Below, piece by piece: positions 52,519-64,000 of a stretch of DNA of 64,000 nt. Position numbers and translations under genes: made by a program. How positions within the stretch are numbered: the stretch's first letter is position 1; every line of letters begins with the position of its first letter. This DNA is from Phylloscopus collybita (Eukaryota > Chordata > Aves > Passeriformes > Phylloscopidae). Location: contig JAJNNQ010000027.1 in NCBI GenBank assembly GCA_027886175.1, forward strand, positions 3,672,001 to 3,736,000, written 5' to 3'. The notes below the pieces were generated by a model. The model ran no database searches. It had not been told where the DNA came from and worked only from the letters and a program-made list of their open reading frames with translations.

Positions 52519-55500
52519 GCCCTGGTGCCACCTGAGGACAGTTATTTCTGTCCTGGGGCTGCTGCTCATGTTGCTCTGGGACAGCTCTTCACGTGGCCAG
52601 GATCAGCTCTGTGAGGGAACAAGGCAGCTCAATTTCTGTTTGCACAGGGAGCCAAGGCCGTGCTAGTGCTGCAGAGCAAGAACAACTGATCAGGGCTGAT
52701 CTGGCCAATGCTGTGCACCCCTAAAACAGCCACTGGAAGCAGCTTGGCTTTAGCCACACCTGCAGCAGTTCTCTCAGTTCAGTGCATTTCTTCTTCACCT
52801 GCTGGCAAGCACTGACTTGCTGTTTGTATCCGTTCAACTCAATTGTAACACACAGCAGTGTAAGACAACCAAATGCCTGTATTTGTTTCTGCACTTTATC
52901 AGTTGACCAGGAGAGTTTTGTTTTCTGTCCTGTAGTATTTACTTCCTCCCTAAGTCTGAAGAAAAACCAGCTTTTTAGAAATAGCCAACAAATCCCTTTC
53001 CCTTAGTCCTTCATGTTCCACCAGAAATAGCTGTCAAGTTGCCTAGGTAATACAAATAAAAAGTTTTACAGATTATCATTTTCTGTCCTGAGACTAATAC
53101 CTATCACTCCCTAAGAAGAGATGAAATGCCAGTAACCATATCAGCTTCCAGAGAAGAGTTGCAGGTGTTTATATAATTACTGAAAAATCAGTTTGAATAG
53201 ATTCCTGCCTTCTATGTGGAAAAACCACGAGAGTGGATCACATGTGTTGTCTGTGTGTTCCACTCCCTGTGTGTCTCTGTGAGAACAGCCCTTTAGATTT
53301 CGGTTTGCACAAGTACTCATCTGTGATGAAGCAGCTTTTCTTCTCTTTGCAGGTGTTGGTCACCACAGCTACAATTACACTGCACAGCTCTCCAGGATGT
53401 GATTTCAGTAAAGCTGGTCCAGTGTCTCAGGTAACAGAGGTGTCCAGACAGGAAAACCTGAGAACACTTCTGAGTGCAAATGTCCTGTTGTAAACCTGTG
53501 CAGTCAGTGTCAGGTACGAGCCTTTGGTACTTTATGGAAAACATCACTCACAGAATGCAGCTGAGGAAGCTCTCAGCAGGAGGTGAGGGATATCTTTAAA
53601 AAATTTAAAGCAGTCTTTGGTTGGAGAAAGAATGGCCTCTTCATCTTGACCATGGATTTGGCTTTTTCTTGGAGAAGCTCTGAAAGGCAGAGTCAGAAGT
53701 GGTAAGAAAGAGTGGTATAGAAGGTTGTGAAATCATCCATCAGATCCTGCCCTGGATCTCCCATGGTACCCACAGAGGGAATGGCACAGCCCAGAGACCC
53801 CCCTCTGCAAATTTACAGGATATTCAGACTGAGCGTCACAGGATCAATAAGCAAAATAATTTAATATTGCACTCACATTTGAAGTAATTCTTAATGAGTG
53901 AAAACCCAAAAATTAGTGATAAAATCTTCAGAAACCTGTGGCCACCTGATGTGGAAGGACAGCTTGGGATCTGAGCTGCTAATTGGTGATATTGCTGCAC
54001 TGCTGCCACAGCAGCTCAGCTTTAGCTGACTGGAGCTAAGAACATCAAGAGGAGACTGAGGTTTTGTTACCTGCCATTTAATAGCTAAGGGATATTTAAT
54101 ATCCCTTCCCCAAATACCCCCACACGCCTTAAAGAACCCTGCCCAAATCCCACCAGTATCCTTCTCCCCCCTTAATAAATTCAAACCTAGACATTACCTT
54201 TGCTTCACAACACAGAGTTTAAGATAGGGCATATTAAAAATGTGCATTTTTAATAGAATGATCTGGGACAAACGATTGATTTTCAGATCCTTTTATTCTT
54301 CTGCCATAAAATGTGCCAAGAGGCTTAGAGTTGCACACCTTCAGAGTGCTGTTGCCTCATATACCTTCCTTACCCAGCATGTGATACATCTCCTGCAGTT
54401 GGGAAACACTGTCTCACACTGCCTACACTAACCAGGCTCTGGCACTGTTTATATAATTTGAATGCAAATAATTATTTTTCTTATCAGCTTCCTCCCCCAC
54501 CTGACAACATCCAAAATGTAAACGCCCTGCACATAGGATCCCACCCAGCTGGCCTGAGCTGCCTCTGACACTCACTCTTCCATCTGCCCTCTGGGCTCCT
54601 TTGTTTTGACACACTCAAATTACCACAGAGAAATGATTTACCACTTTACACAGCTGTGCTTGGCTTCATGTTTGGAAGCACAGGTCTTAAACAGGTAGTA
54701 CATGGCCCTTAAATGGCTTTTGGCAAGGAATGATCTGGTTTCCATTTTAAGACTGACTCAGAGTTTGTAACGAGGTAGGTGCTGTTTGACTCATTTTGAC
54801 TTTTTTAATTTTGGTTGTGCAGTTTCCTTGACTTGCAGAGTTCAGGCATTTGGATTATGACTCTACAAACATCTTGTCTGTGTCAGGAGTGTGAGGAGCA
54901 GCTGCCACCAGGTAGGTGTTAGACTGAGCACAGGTCCATGGTGGTGCAGGGCTGTGGATGAAGGGGACTGTCCTGTTGTCTGGGAAACAATCTCTGAAAC
55001 TCTGAGAATGTGACAGATCCCAGCCAGATAATGTTTGCTCTTGCAAGCATCACAAATGTGCATGTGATCAAGTAGGCAGATGATAATCACATGTTATCAC
55101 CCACAACTCATGAGCAAGCACAGTAACAGCAAAATTAAAGACAAAACCACAAATTTTAAAGTACTTTGAAAATGCTGATGATTTGTGTTGTTTGGAGATA
55201 AGCATGTTTCTCCCGCAGTGATCCTTGTGTAATTCAAAAGATGACAACAGTTCTCATAAAAACACTGTGGTCTCAAACATTTGTTGGGTGCAACTTTCAG
55301 TGCAAAACCTGAAGAACCAGTGATGATAGGTCATGGTCAGAATTATGTATGAAATCACAAACATAACTCATGGTCTTCAGACCTTGATCCCGTGTCCAAA
55401 ATTCCTATCAAACTCTTTGTTTTAGAAATCTTGTGCTCCATCAGCTATCTTTGGACATAGTTTAAAGAACCCACAACCTGGAAGTAATAGTTGTCTCTTT

Positions 55501-58344
55501 GTCATACACAAAGTAGTGCATGGAAGTGGCCACTTAGTCATCAGTGCTGACATCTCAGCTGTCACCAAGACAATGATCAGATCAATTAGAAACCAGCCAT
55601 GAGCCTGTAGGCTGTCATGTGTGCTGCCCATGGCTGACCACACAGCTCTGGTGAAGACAAGCCATTAAATAATTTTTCCTTCCAAGTTTTGTGGGCCAGA
55701 GAACAGGTGGACGTTGGATTTAAGAGTGTTTCTGCTGTCCTTAGTGATGGGATTGTATTTGTTACTTCTTTGCAGGAGGAGGATCCAGCATTTGAGGACA
55801 CAAGATCTCCTCTCTGGGACTGCAGTCCTCAGATCTTTAATAGGAACAGCAACTTAAGGCTCAGTCCTGGCCTCTCATCTGGGCCTGACACTGGGAATTC
55901 CCAACCCCAAGCTGAGAAGAAATGTAGGTGTTTGGACAGGACTGACAACTCACAGGGAAACAGTGAGCATGGAAGTCAAAAACTGCACCTGAAAATGATC
56001 CTTGTCCTTCTGGGAATGAGGTGCTCTGACAGTTTTAAAATTTTAATATCTTATCTGGCCAGTGGTAGTTTCCTGTTTGTAGCTTCACTGGAAACACTTC
56101 TCTTTTCCAAACAGCCTTCTGAGGGATTCTCATGAGTTCACTTCATGCAATCTAAGGGATAAAAGAAAAAGAAATAAAAATATTAATCCAATAGGAGAGT
56201 TCAAGTTGGAAACGTAATACAAGGATCTTCCATGCAAATAAAGTAACAGAATACTCTTCATGCACAGTAGGGACAAAAGTATTTTTTTTCATGGTATACT
56301 CTAATAAACATACAGTAAAGTAAGCAGACTCCATAAAATCTTCACTAATGTAGAAGTCGTAGATTCCTTTTAGGAAAAGTCAAAATTGAAGGCCATGGGA
56401 TGATGTGATCAAAAGTGTCAGAGTTGAGCTTGATAAAATGCTGGAATCTGCATTTCCTGTAACCACTGTCTGACACTCCAGGCCATGGGGGCTTTTTCCT
56501 GTACTTAGCTGTGAAATATTACAGCACTTAGGGAAAGTGAGAGGAATATGGGGGAATACTTATAATCTTGGAAATCCTGCAAAAGAACTCCACTACATTC
56601 TGTCCTGATCCAAAGCCAAACACATTTTGCAGGCCTGTACAAACCTGCTACACACAGACCAAGACAATTTGAGTCAAACATATGCAACAGCTTGAAGAGG
56701 ATCTAAGAATTCAGTAAATATTACAAGAACATATGAGCTGTTAAAAATCCATTTGGAGGCCAGCCCTGGGTGTGTTGCACTTGTGAAGGACAGCGAGCAA
56801 AATCCTCACAGCCTGGACTCAGCCCTCAGACTCTTCTAGGCCTTCCACCACCCTCATTATTGTTAATTAGCACAGCTTCATTAGTGATGATTAATTAGTT
56901 AGCCCTTTGGGAGAAATCAGCATTTTCACCATTGTACTGCTTGGACTTAATGTGCTGCTGAAATGAAGCTGTCTGCAACTTAGTGTTTCAGCAATAATAA
57001 AAGGAATAAGCCACGTGTATAAATAAAAAAAAAAACCAAACAAGGAAAAGTTAAATTCCATGCACTGAGATATCATCAAATTCATCCCAGTATGATTAAG
57101 TCAGCTTGGATTAATCCATCTCCTGAGGATGCATATATGTTCTCTGTTACATGAGTACAGAGTCCAGAATGTTAACAGACAGCTACAAATGGAAGTTAGA
57201 AATATTTTTAAAAGGAATAAGTAGTTTTAGCATTGACTACTCTTTTCACAAAACAATTTAAAATGCAATTTTTCATATCTAGGTCTTGCATAGTGTACAT
57301 TAAAGCACTTTCTACCTAGTTGCCTCAATTTATTTTTTTCTCTAAATTGAGTCATTTAGGAACCACTTCCAAGTTGCTGCAAGTAAATAATTATGTCAGT
57401 TCTAGTGCACTGAGCACTGATTCAACAGGATATCCAACAGGTTCATGATTAATAAGATGGCAAAAATGAATTTTAAGCTTCTTAATGACAATGTTTGGTT
57501 TTCATGATCAGAAATAAGAGGAATTTTTATATATACTTTCTACTGATGAAAAATTCTGAATATCCAGGAGCTCTCTGAAGTACACAAAATACTGTAAAAG
57601 AGTAATTATTAAAAACAAAGGTCTATAAAAGGCAAGATGAAGAGCACAGCTCTTCAAGATGTGTATTCTGTGTGTCTTCAAAGCTAGGAGCTCCCAAATG
57701 TGCAGTGGGATGAGTAGCATAGGAACAGGAAAAACAAATACTGTGTGACCAGCTGGCCACTCCTGAGCAGCCAGACTCACACAGGGATTGGTGCTGCCAG
57801 ATCCATCAGTGAGGGGAGCAGCAGGCAAGGAGACCTCTAAGGAAAATGATGATATTACTAAAAATCCTCCACAAAGCTTCGTTAATCACAAAACTTAGGA
57901 GATTACCTAGAATCAGCAACAACTAAAACTTCTTTAATTTGCTTACTCCAAAATCAATGGTTGTTCCCTTTATAAATGTGTCTTTCAGAGTGTCACATAT
58001 CTTAATCCTTGCTGATAAAGGAGGCTGTAAATATTTTAAAGGAAAAAAAATAGATGATGATGATATTGCTGAGGTATCACTGCATCCCTCTCAAGAGGGG
58101 AAAAGACCTGGGTTTCAAAACTGACACATTTCTGAGTAGCTTTTGTTTTCCTGCTTCCCTGAAGTTCAGTGGAGGTATTTGAATTATACTACAAATTCAT
58201 ATGTTTGGGTGATTTCTTTATACATTATAAAATGCTGTTGTAATCAGAGATATTCAGATATTCAGTGTTAGGAAATGTTCCCTTTACAAGCCATCATAAC
58301 CACTATTTGGTGTAGGAATAAAGAGATAGGGTATAACCTTCTTA

Positions 58345-58370
58345 GGATGGTTTGGGTTGGAAAGGACCAT
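58345..58370 (-). mobile_element. CR1 LINE 3'-end relic
   Basis: GGATGGTTTGGGTTGGAAAG matches the inverted core of the avian CR1 3' end. Only about 26 bp can be recognised, so this is a very degraded or truncated copy. Confidence 0.5.
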
Positions 58371-60867
58371 CCGTCTTGGTGTGGATGATTTTGATTAAAG
58401 AAAAAAAATGAAGATAAAAAGTGTGAATTTACAGTCTTAAGTTGCAGTAACTGCATAGAAAAATCTCTGTGATTAGGCAGGAAGCTCTTTACAGCTGATT
58501 ATTAACCTGAGCAGCACCTTTTAGTTGTGTTCCTGATGCTTTGATAGCTTTATTCAAGAAAATACAAGATACTCATGCCCACAGAACTCTAGTGAAATAT
58601 GTAAGTAGTAGTATCTCAGATGTTACAAATATGAAAATGTTGAGGAGATTTTCTAGGATCAGCTAAGGACTCAGTTTCCACGAAAAAATTAGTGGGAGTT
58701 GAGCTTCCAACTCACATGTTATCTTTTCCAAAATCTGCCTGGGATGGCTTTTCTGAGACAAAGAATGGTTCACCTGGAATTGAAATGTGACAATTCCCAG
58801 CTCAGTCATGTGAGCCACACTTGCTCCCTGTACCTTCTTATGTTTTGAATTTCATTTCCATGCTGGCATATAGGATGGGTGTGTGAAGGAGTCCTTGCAC
58901 AGAACATGACATCAAAATTTGCTTTCCTGAAGTAGTTTTATTAATGGTTGTTGGGGAGGACAGACCCATCTTTTCTCCACACCTTTGGTGATGGCAGGGG
59001 TTAGGAGAGGTTGGTAATTATTGAAAGGGCAAGGTAATTCTAATGGATATTTTTTTTTCCCATTGCTGTATTTTTAATTTGGAGAGGCCTTGAGGAGTTT
59101 ATTAAATTGCCATGTACTTCAGGGACTTAGTTTTTATTAAAATGAATCCTGAAAGGATAATTTAGCAATGGATCTTTACAAACACAATCACTGGAGCACA
59201 GACATGAGTTGAGCTGTTCAGATGGCTGTTTCCATAACAGCACACAGCTACAGCAGCTCCCCAGAGACACAGGATACTGTTTCCATGGTAATAGAACGTC
59301 TGAGCCTCGAGGCTCCACAGAAATCCATTATGAAAAATAGGAACTAATATTTTAGATTAAAGAGACTTCCTTGTTCACACTTACTTGTGTCCAGCCACTT
59401 GTCACCTTTTTGCTATGCCTGGATTGTAGGTTGATGACTCTCTTGAGCTTGTTTTGCTGAAACAATAGATGGTATCTGGCATTCTGTCTGTCCACCTCTC
59501 ACAGCTTTTTAAGCTGTTGGTTGATTTTATTCCCGTTCCAGTGTGGCACTGCCGTGTGTCTCTGGCTGGGGCTCAGCACAAGGAGCAGTGACACTGCTGC
59601 TGGCACATCCAGGCAGTGAATTCAGCTGCTCTCTGTCCTCAGCTGAGGGCAGGAGGGGCAGCAAAGAAAGGGTAGAGAATATGCACTTCTGGTGCTTTGT
59701 GAGCACTTCAAATAAGCAATGGTAACAAGTAAATGAAAAGTGCTAGAAGGCAGCACAGGAACAATTTCAGGGTGGTAGGAGGGTGCATAGAGCCTCAGAC
59801 AGTGTAGGAGTGTCACTTTTTGTCTTAAAACAGGAATTATGTCCCTGCTAAGTAATACCAGTTGTTAACAATGCTGGTACTCTCAATGCTTGGTGCTTTT
59901 CCCATGTTTCTACATCCTGAGTTGCCTAGATCTTTGGCTGTAAAAATTCTTCCAGATTATTCTGCTGGGATCCAAGTCAGAGGATCTGTAATAATGCTAA
60001 TATTGAGCAGATTCACAACAGAACCTGTGCACTCCTTTGCAGGAGACCATCAGGAATCAAAACTAATCCAAGAAAAGAGCATTACTCTTACTATTTTCAG
60101 TAATTTCAGAGCACCACGTATGGAGCCTGAGTCTGGCTGCAGTGAGTGTCTGAATGATGCTGAAGACTTTTCTGAGCATGTACCCAGGATTTCAGGACAA
60201 GGAGATAACACAGTAATAGCTGAAAAACTGCTGATACAATTTCAGTGTCTGCTTTGGAAAATCGGAGCCATTAATGGTGTCAATAAATTTGAAAAAAGTC
60301 ATGGTAATCCAATTACTGCTATTTTAAAGCACTAAGGTTCCTTTGTAGCTATGGAAACAAAAATGCAGACATTAATGAGCAAGGGGGAAAAAAACCCTGG
60401 TGTTTCCTTGACGACAGATAAAAGCAAAGCTCCATGAGACCCAAAGGAGAGAGGGACAGAAATACCTCTCACCATGACAGACAACTGAAATCCAAGTCCA
60501 ATGCAATAATAAACTTCACTCTGCCAGGAGTGCTCTTTCAACATGACCACTCCCTGCCTTTATCCTGCAGTTATCCATGCATGAGGCACTCAGGGTAAGA
60601 ATTGCAGCCTTAAAGCACCAGCTGAGCACTGGAACCCTCCTGGGGCACTCCTGGAACAGGTGAGTCTTGTGTGGAATGTGGAAGAGCTTCTCAGACCCCA
60701 GGGTGAGAGGCAAAGAGCCAGATCTGAGCCTGCCCTGGTGCTCTGCAGTGTGGGTGTGACTCATCTGCTCCACATGAGCTCGGTGTGGGCACAGGGGACA
60801 CCACCGTGGCACCCCCAGGGGTTGAAGAGCTCCTGTTCCCTGCAGTGAATCCTAAATTCACTCTGCC

Positions 60868-60893
60868 ATATATAAATATATATATTTATATAT
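60868..60893. repeat. Perfect 26-bp AT palindrome
   Basis: An uninterrupted inverted repeat of A and T only, equal to its own reverse complement over 26 bp, able to extrude as a small cruciform. Not linked to a gene. Confidence 0.9.
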
Positions 60894-62676
60894 AGCACCT
60901 CTTCTCCCAGAAGATAACTGTATAACTGTTAGATAAAAGTATGACACAGATACAAGCAGCGTGCAACTGCAACTTAGATGTTATCACTTGAAATTTAGCT
61001 GGCAGCTCTCACAAAATGCACAAAATGTTGTTGTCAACATTGTTCAAAGATAATGCAAGAGTGGAATTGAGACAGAGCTAAGTAAGAAGACACCAGTCAG
61101 GTTACAGGGCTATTTTTCAATGGATAGCATATAGCATGATAGAATATTGATATGTGAAAGGATTAATAAAATAATAAACAGAAGAGTTAATTGGCCAGTT
61201 TCTCCCAGGCATTTTGGAAGAGCTGAACTTTCAAAAAAGGTCTCATTTTAACTCTACACAGCTTATGGTATAAGTGAAGATCCCTTCATAATGGGAAGGA
61301 CAGTGTATCAATTGGTTCCAAATCCTAAATTTTGGTGTGTCAATAGCAATAAAGAGCTGGATACTAAGCTACAGGAGTGTAGGGTTTCCCTGACAACATG
61401 TTGGAAAAAGACACAACTACACAGAAACTTATAGGGTAAATAAAAAGAAATACATCATTGAGTTGTCTGAACGGTGTGGACCATAGGTTTACTGGTTGGT
61501 GGTGCTGCCCTGGGTCATGGTGATGGGAATACTCTATATTTCTCTATTTATGGTTACTGCTGCTTCCTTTTACTGGTTTTGACATTGATCTGAGTTGGTT
61601 CAAGTGATCAATGACCCTGTCAAATTCTATCCTCTTTCTCTGTAAAACACATTAAAGTCAGTGTACTTGGTGGGCTTTAGAACATTTCTAACTACTGTTA
61701 GTAGTTCTGAGTTCTCTCTTTTTCTGTGACAAATAAGAAACAGATGGAAAAATGAATACATCTGTAGTCTGTGCACGTACAAACCACTGAACCTTGTTGC
61801 CTTTTCGAGTTGGAGCAACTGTTCCTCTGAAAGCTACATTGCTTCTCAGTGTGTCATAACAGTAATTACTCATGTTTGTGATGTGATATGCCTGAAAAAA
61901 CTACAGCACATTAATCCTGCAGTCTATAGGACCTGGAAAGACCCTTCCTGTTCCTCCTGCAAAACATCTCTTTTGTGGCAGAGGCACCATAACATCTTTT
62001 TTAACCTTTCAACTGTCAGGAAAAGGAAGATTTGGGCAAGGAGGAGGAACTGGAGCTCTTCATTCCCACCCCATCACCTGATACTTCAGGAGCAAAGCTG
62101 GACCCATCTGCTTTTTCTCTCTGATGTCCAAGATATTTCTTGGATTTTACACTATCCTTGTAAATTAATCCATAAAACAACCCTTCACCATACCTGCTTC
62201 TGGTGAATTAATACTAAAAACCCAAACCAAATAAAGCCCCAAATCAAACTGTGTGATGATTCAGCATTTAGAGCCTTACCTAACACACACTGAAACTACA
62301 TTTGGAAAAAAAGGTCTGTGGGATTTTAATGGCAGATGGTTTGAGGCTGGATTGTTCCTTTTCCTTTTTTTCCTTTCTCCTTTGGGTGAGTGTCTGCCTG
62401 TTGGGCTGTGGAAAGAACCCAAGTACTTTAAAGGAAAAATTCAATTCTTAGTGAAACAACTGAGGTTGTGCCTGCAACCAGCTGAACCTTTTCAGTTTTG
62501 TGGCTGCCTTAGCATTTTCTCAGCAGCCCTGGAGTCTTTTCCCTATGGGAACCATTACTTTTGCCTTCTGTTTTAATTTTCCTTGAACTGACTTTTTCTG
62601 GCAAGGAGACCCATGTTTGCTTCTAACGAAGCTTTGTCTCTCCCTTTTGCTGTTCAAGGACATTTTAAAGTGGTGG

Positions 62677-62684
62677 TTTTTTTT

Positions 62685-62736
<52 letters not shown>

Positions 62737-62766
62737 TTTTTTGTTTTTTTTTTTTTTTTTTTTTTT
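62677..62766 (+). repeat. Long poly-T tract (about 90 bp)
   Basis: Nearly pure T with three isolated G, the longest T run being 50. Homopolymers of this size are prone to length errors in assemblies. It yields a meaningless poly-Phe frame. Confidence 0.9.
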
Positions 62767-64000
62767 GTCTTGGTATGGCCTGACCAGTTTGTGAGGGTTA
62801 TATTTCTCTTTGGGTGGTAGTTCTTGTAGTTCTTGCTGGCTCAATAAACAGAATAAGCAGCCAGATGAATCTTAGTAGTTGTTATGCAATGTTGATAGGA
62901 GGGAGGTAGTTGGCTGTCCAGTTTAAAGGAATGTAGTTTTTGGAATATTTTTATATATTTAATTTTTTTCCCCCCAGATTTTTAATAGTTTCTTTAGAAG
63001 ATTCTGCCAATTTACAAAGCTGTGTTCTTTGGGAAAAAAACAATCATTTTGTTCTGGAAATGATCAAATGAAAGATGTGTAGGCAACCATGGTTTCTGTA
63101 CATTCAATCTTAAGAGTTCATGTCTATAAAAGAAACATTGCTATTTGTGATAACCAATATCCATATTGGTTCTTCATGGGGTTTAATCCTCAGAGGAGGA
63201 TTAGGTGAATTTAGATATTCCAGGTGCTGCTTCACCTGCAGCACAGTCACTAACACCATGGAGAAATGGTGACTTGGAAATACAGCAGATGCAGGGTTAT
63301 GAAATAATTGTCCATGTCATATTGAGACAAAAATGAGCAACACATACACCTCTGAGAGTTACTGCTTCAGGATCTGTATTTTGTTACTACACTTATCAAA
63401 GTGAGTCAAGAAAATAGTGATTAATTAGTTTTTTAAAAAGATGAATGATAATAAAAGGTTGAGCTGATACCACTCATTAACAATGCACGATGTTTAGCTG
63501 GGCAAAAAGGGTCTTCACTGAGCAGACAGAACACAAAGATTAGGAGTTTAGAGAAATATTAATAAGAAAAGTTATAGCTCTTTTCTTTTACTTCTATCCA
63601 CACACAAAAAAGTTTACAATGCCAGGAAAAGGATCAGTTTTACTGAATTGATTTAAGCAATGTCAGCTTGCAAACTACATCAGGCTGTGCAATGGCCCTC
63701 GGTCTGCATGAATGGAACCCTGCTGGCAGGCAGATTTCTTGTGTCTCCAGACATTCATTTTTCTGTATCAGCTGAGGACACAGATATTTCTCCAGCAAAA
63801 TTTTCCTGGAGCTGACCTCAGCTGTTATTGTATACATGGAAAAAGAATTTAAGTTTCTCCTGTGGCCAGTAGCCAGACCCCATTTAGTGGCAAGTCAGGT
63901 TGTACTGCTGGGTAATAATGCAATATCTGAGAGTTTTACCACACAGACACAGAACTGAGCATCGTTTTTCCTTCGCTGTTGGGTGATTCACCATTTAACT

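Larger units (their letters stand above)
49301..64000. other. Intergenic region beyond PRELID3B, no gene recognised
   Basis: About 14.7 kb of mostly AT-rich sequence. Open frames are short; the longest (59862-60335, 157 codons, and 55689-56135, 148 codons) show no domain, no repeat pattern and no consistent flanking splice sites. By synteny ZNF831 and EDN3 should follow, so regulatory sequence for them may lie here, but I cannot point to it. The individually visible items are listed separately: poly-T tracts, a CR1 fragment and an AT palindrome. Confidence 0.5.

Noticed and set aside
55689..56135. 148-codon frame with an acceptor-like TTCTTTGCAG at about 55776
   Set aside because: No donor or partner exon found and no recognisable protein; likely chance.
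59862..60335. 157-codon plus-strand frame in the gene-poor end, considered as part of ZNF831
   Set aside because: No C2H2 zinc finger (CxxC...HxxxH) pattern and no resemblance to ZNF831 that I can see.

Overview
This is vertebrate nuclear DNA and almost certainly from a bird. The coding exons sit between GT-AG introns, with CpG islands at promoters. The gene order GNAS - NELFCD - CTSZ - TUBB1 - ATP5F1E - PRELID3B is the one known from human 20q13.32 and chicken chromosome 20. The beta-tubulin resembles the avian class VI (erythrocyte/thrombocyte) isotype, and short CR1 3'-end fragments plus an ERVK-type solo LTR fit an avian repeat landscape. I cannot name the species.

Layout: the last three coding exons of GNAS (+, 1-1701) and a long 3' untranslated region; about 9 kb with no recognisable gene; NELFCD (+, 12520-20197, 15 coding exons, 583 aa); CTSZ (-, 22578-27542, 6 exons, 302 aa), tail-to-tail with NELFCD; a possible unnamed three-exon small membrane-protein gene (+, 29529-30049); TUBB1 (+, 31237-34343, 4 exons, 451 aa) behind a TATA box; ATP5F1E (-, 36790-37118, 51 aa, plus a 3'UTR-only exon); PRELID3B (-, 45328-48754, 6 exons, 194 aa); and about 15 kb (49.3-64 kb) with no recognisable gene. 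In other vertebrates ZNF831 and EDN3 follow this last stretch. Reading frames and phases close across every splice junction I assigned in the five complete genes.

The genes are a syntenic block, not a pathway: G-protein signalling (GNAS), transcription pausing (NELFCD), a lysosomal carboxypeptidase (CTSZ), a platelet/thrombocyte tubulin (TUBB1), ATP synthase epsilon subunit (ATP5F1E) and a mitochondrial lipid-transfer-family protein (PRELID3B). Four genes have CpG-island promoters; TUBB1 has a compact TATA promoter, as expected of a tissue-restricted gene.

The most unusual structures are a diverged 33-bp tandem array at about 39.3-40.26 kb that stays open for 295 codons on the minus strand, a small candidate gene between CTSZ and TUBB1, a decamer-based GC minisatellite in CTSZ intron 1, a 16/32-bp minisatellite just upstream of NELFCD, four perfect CRE palindromes upstream of PRELID3B, and a solo LTR 80 bp from a CTSZ exon.
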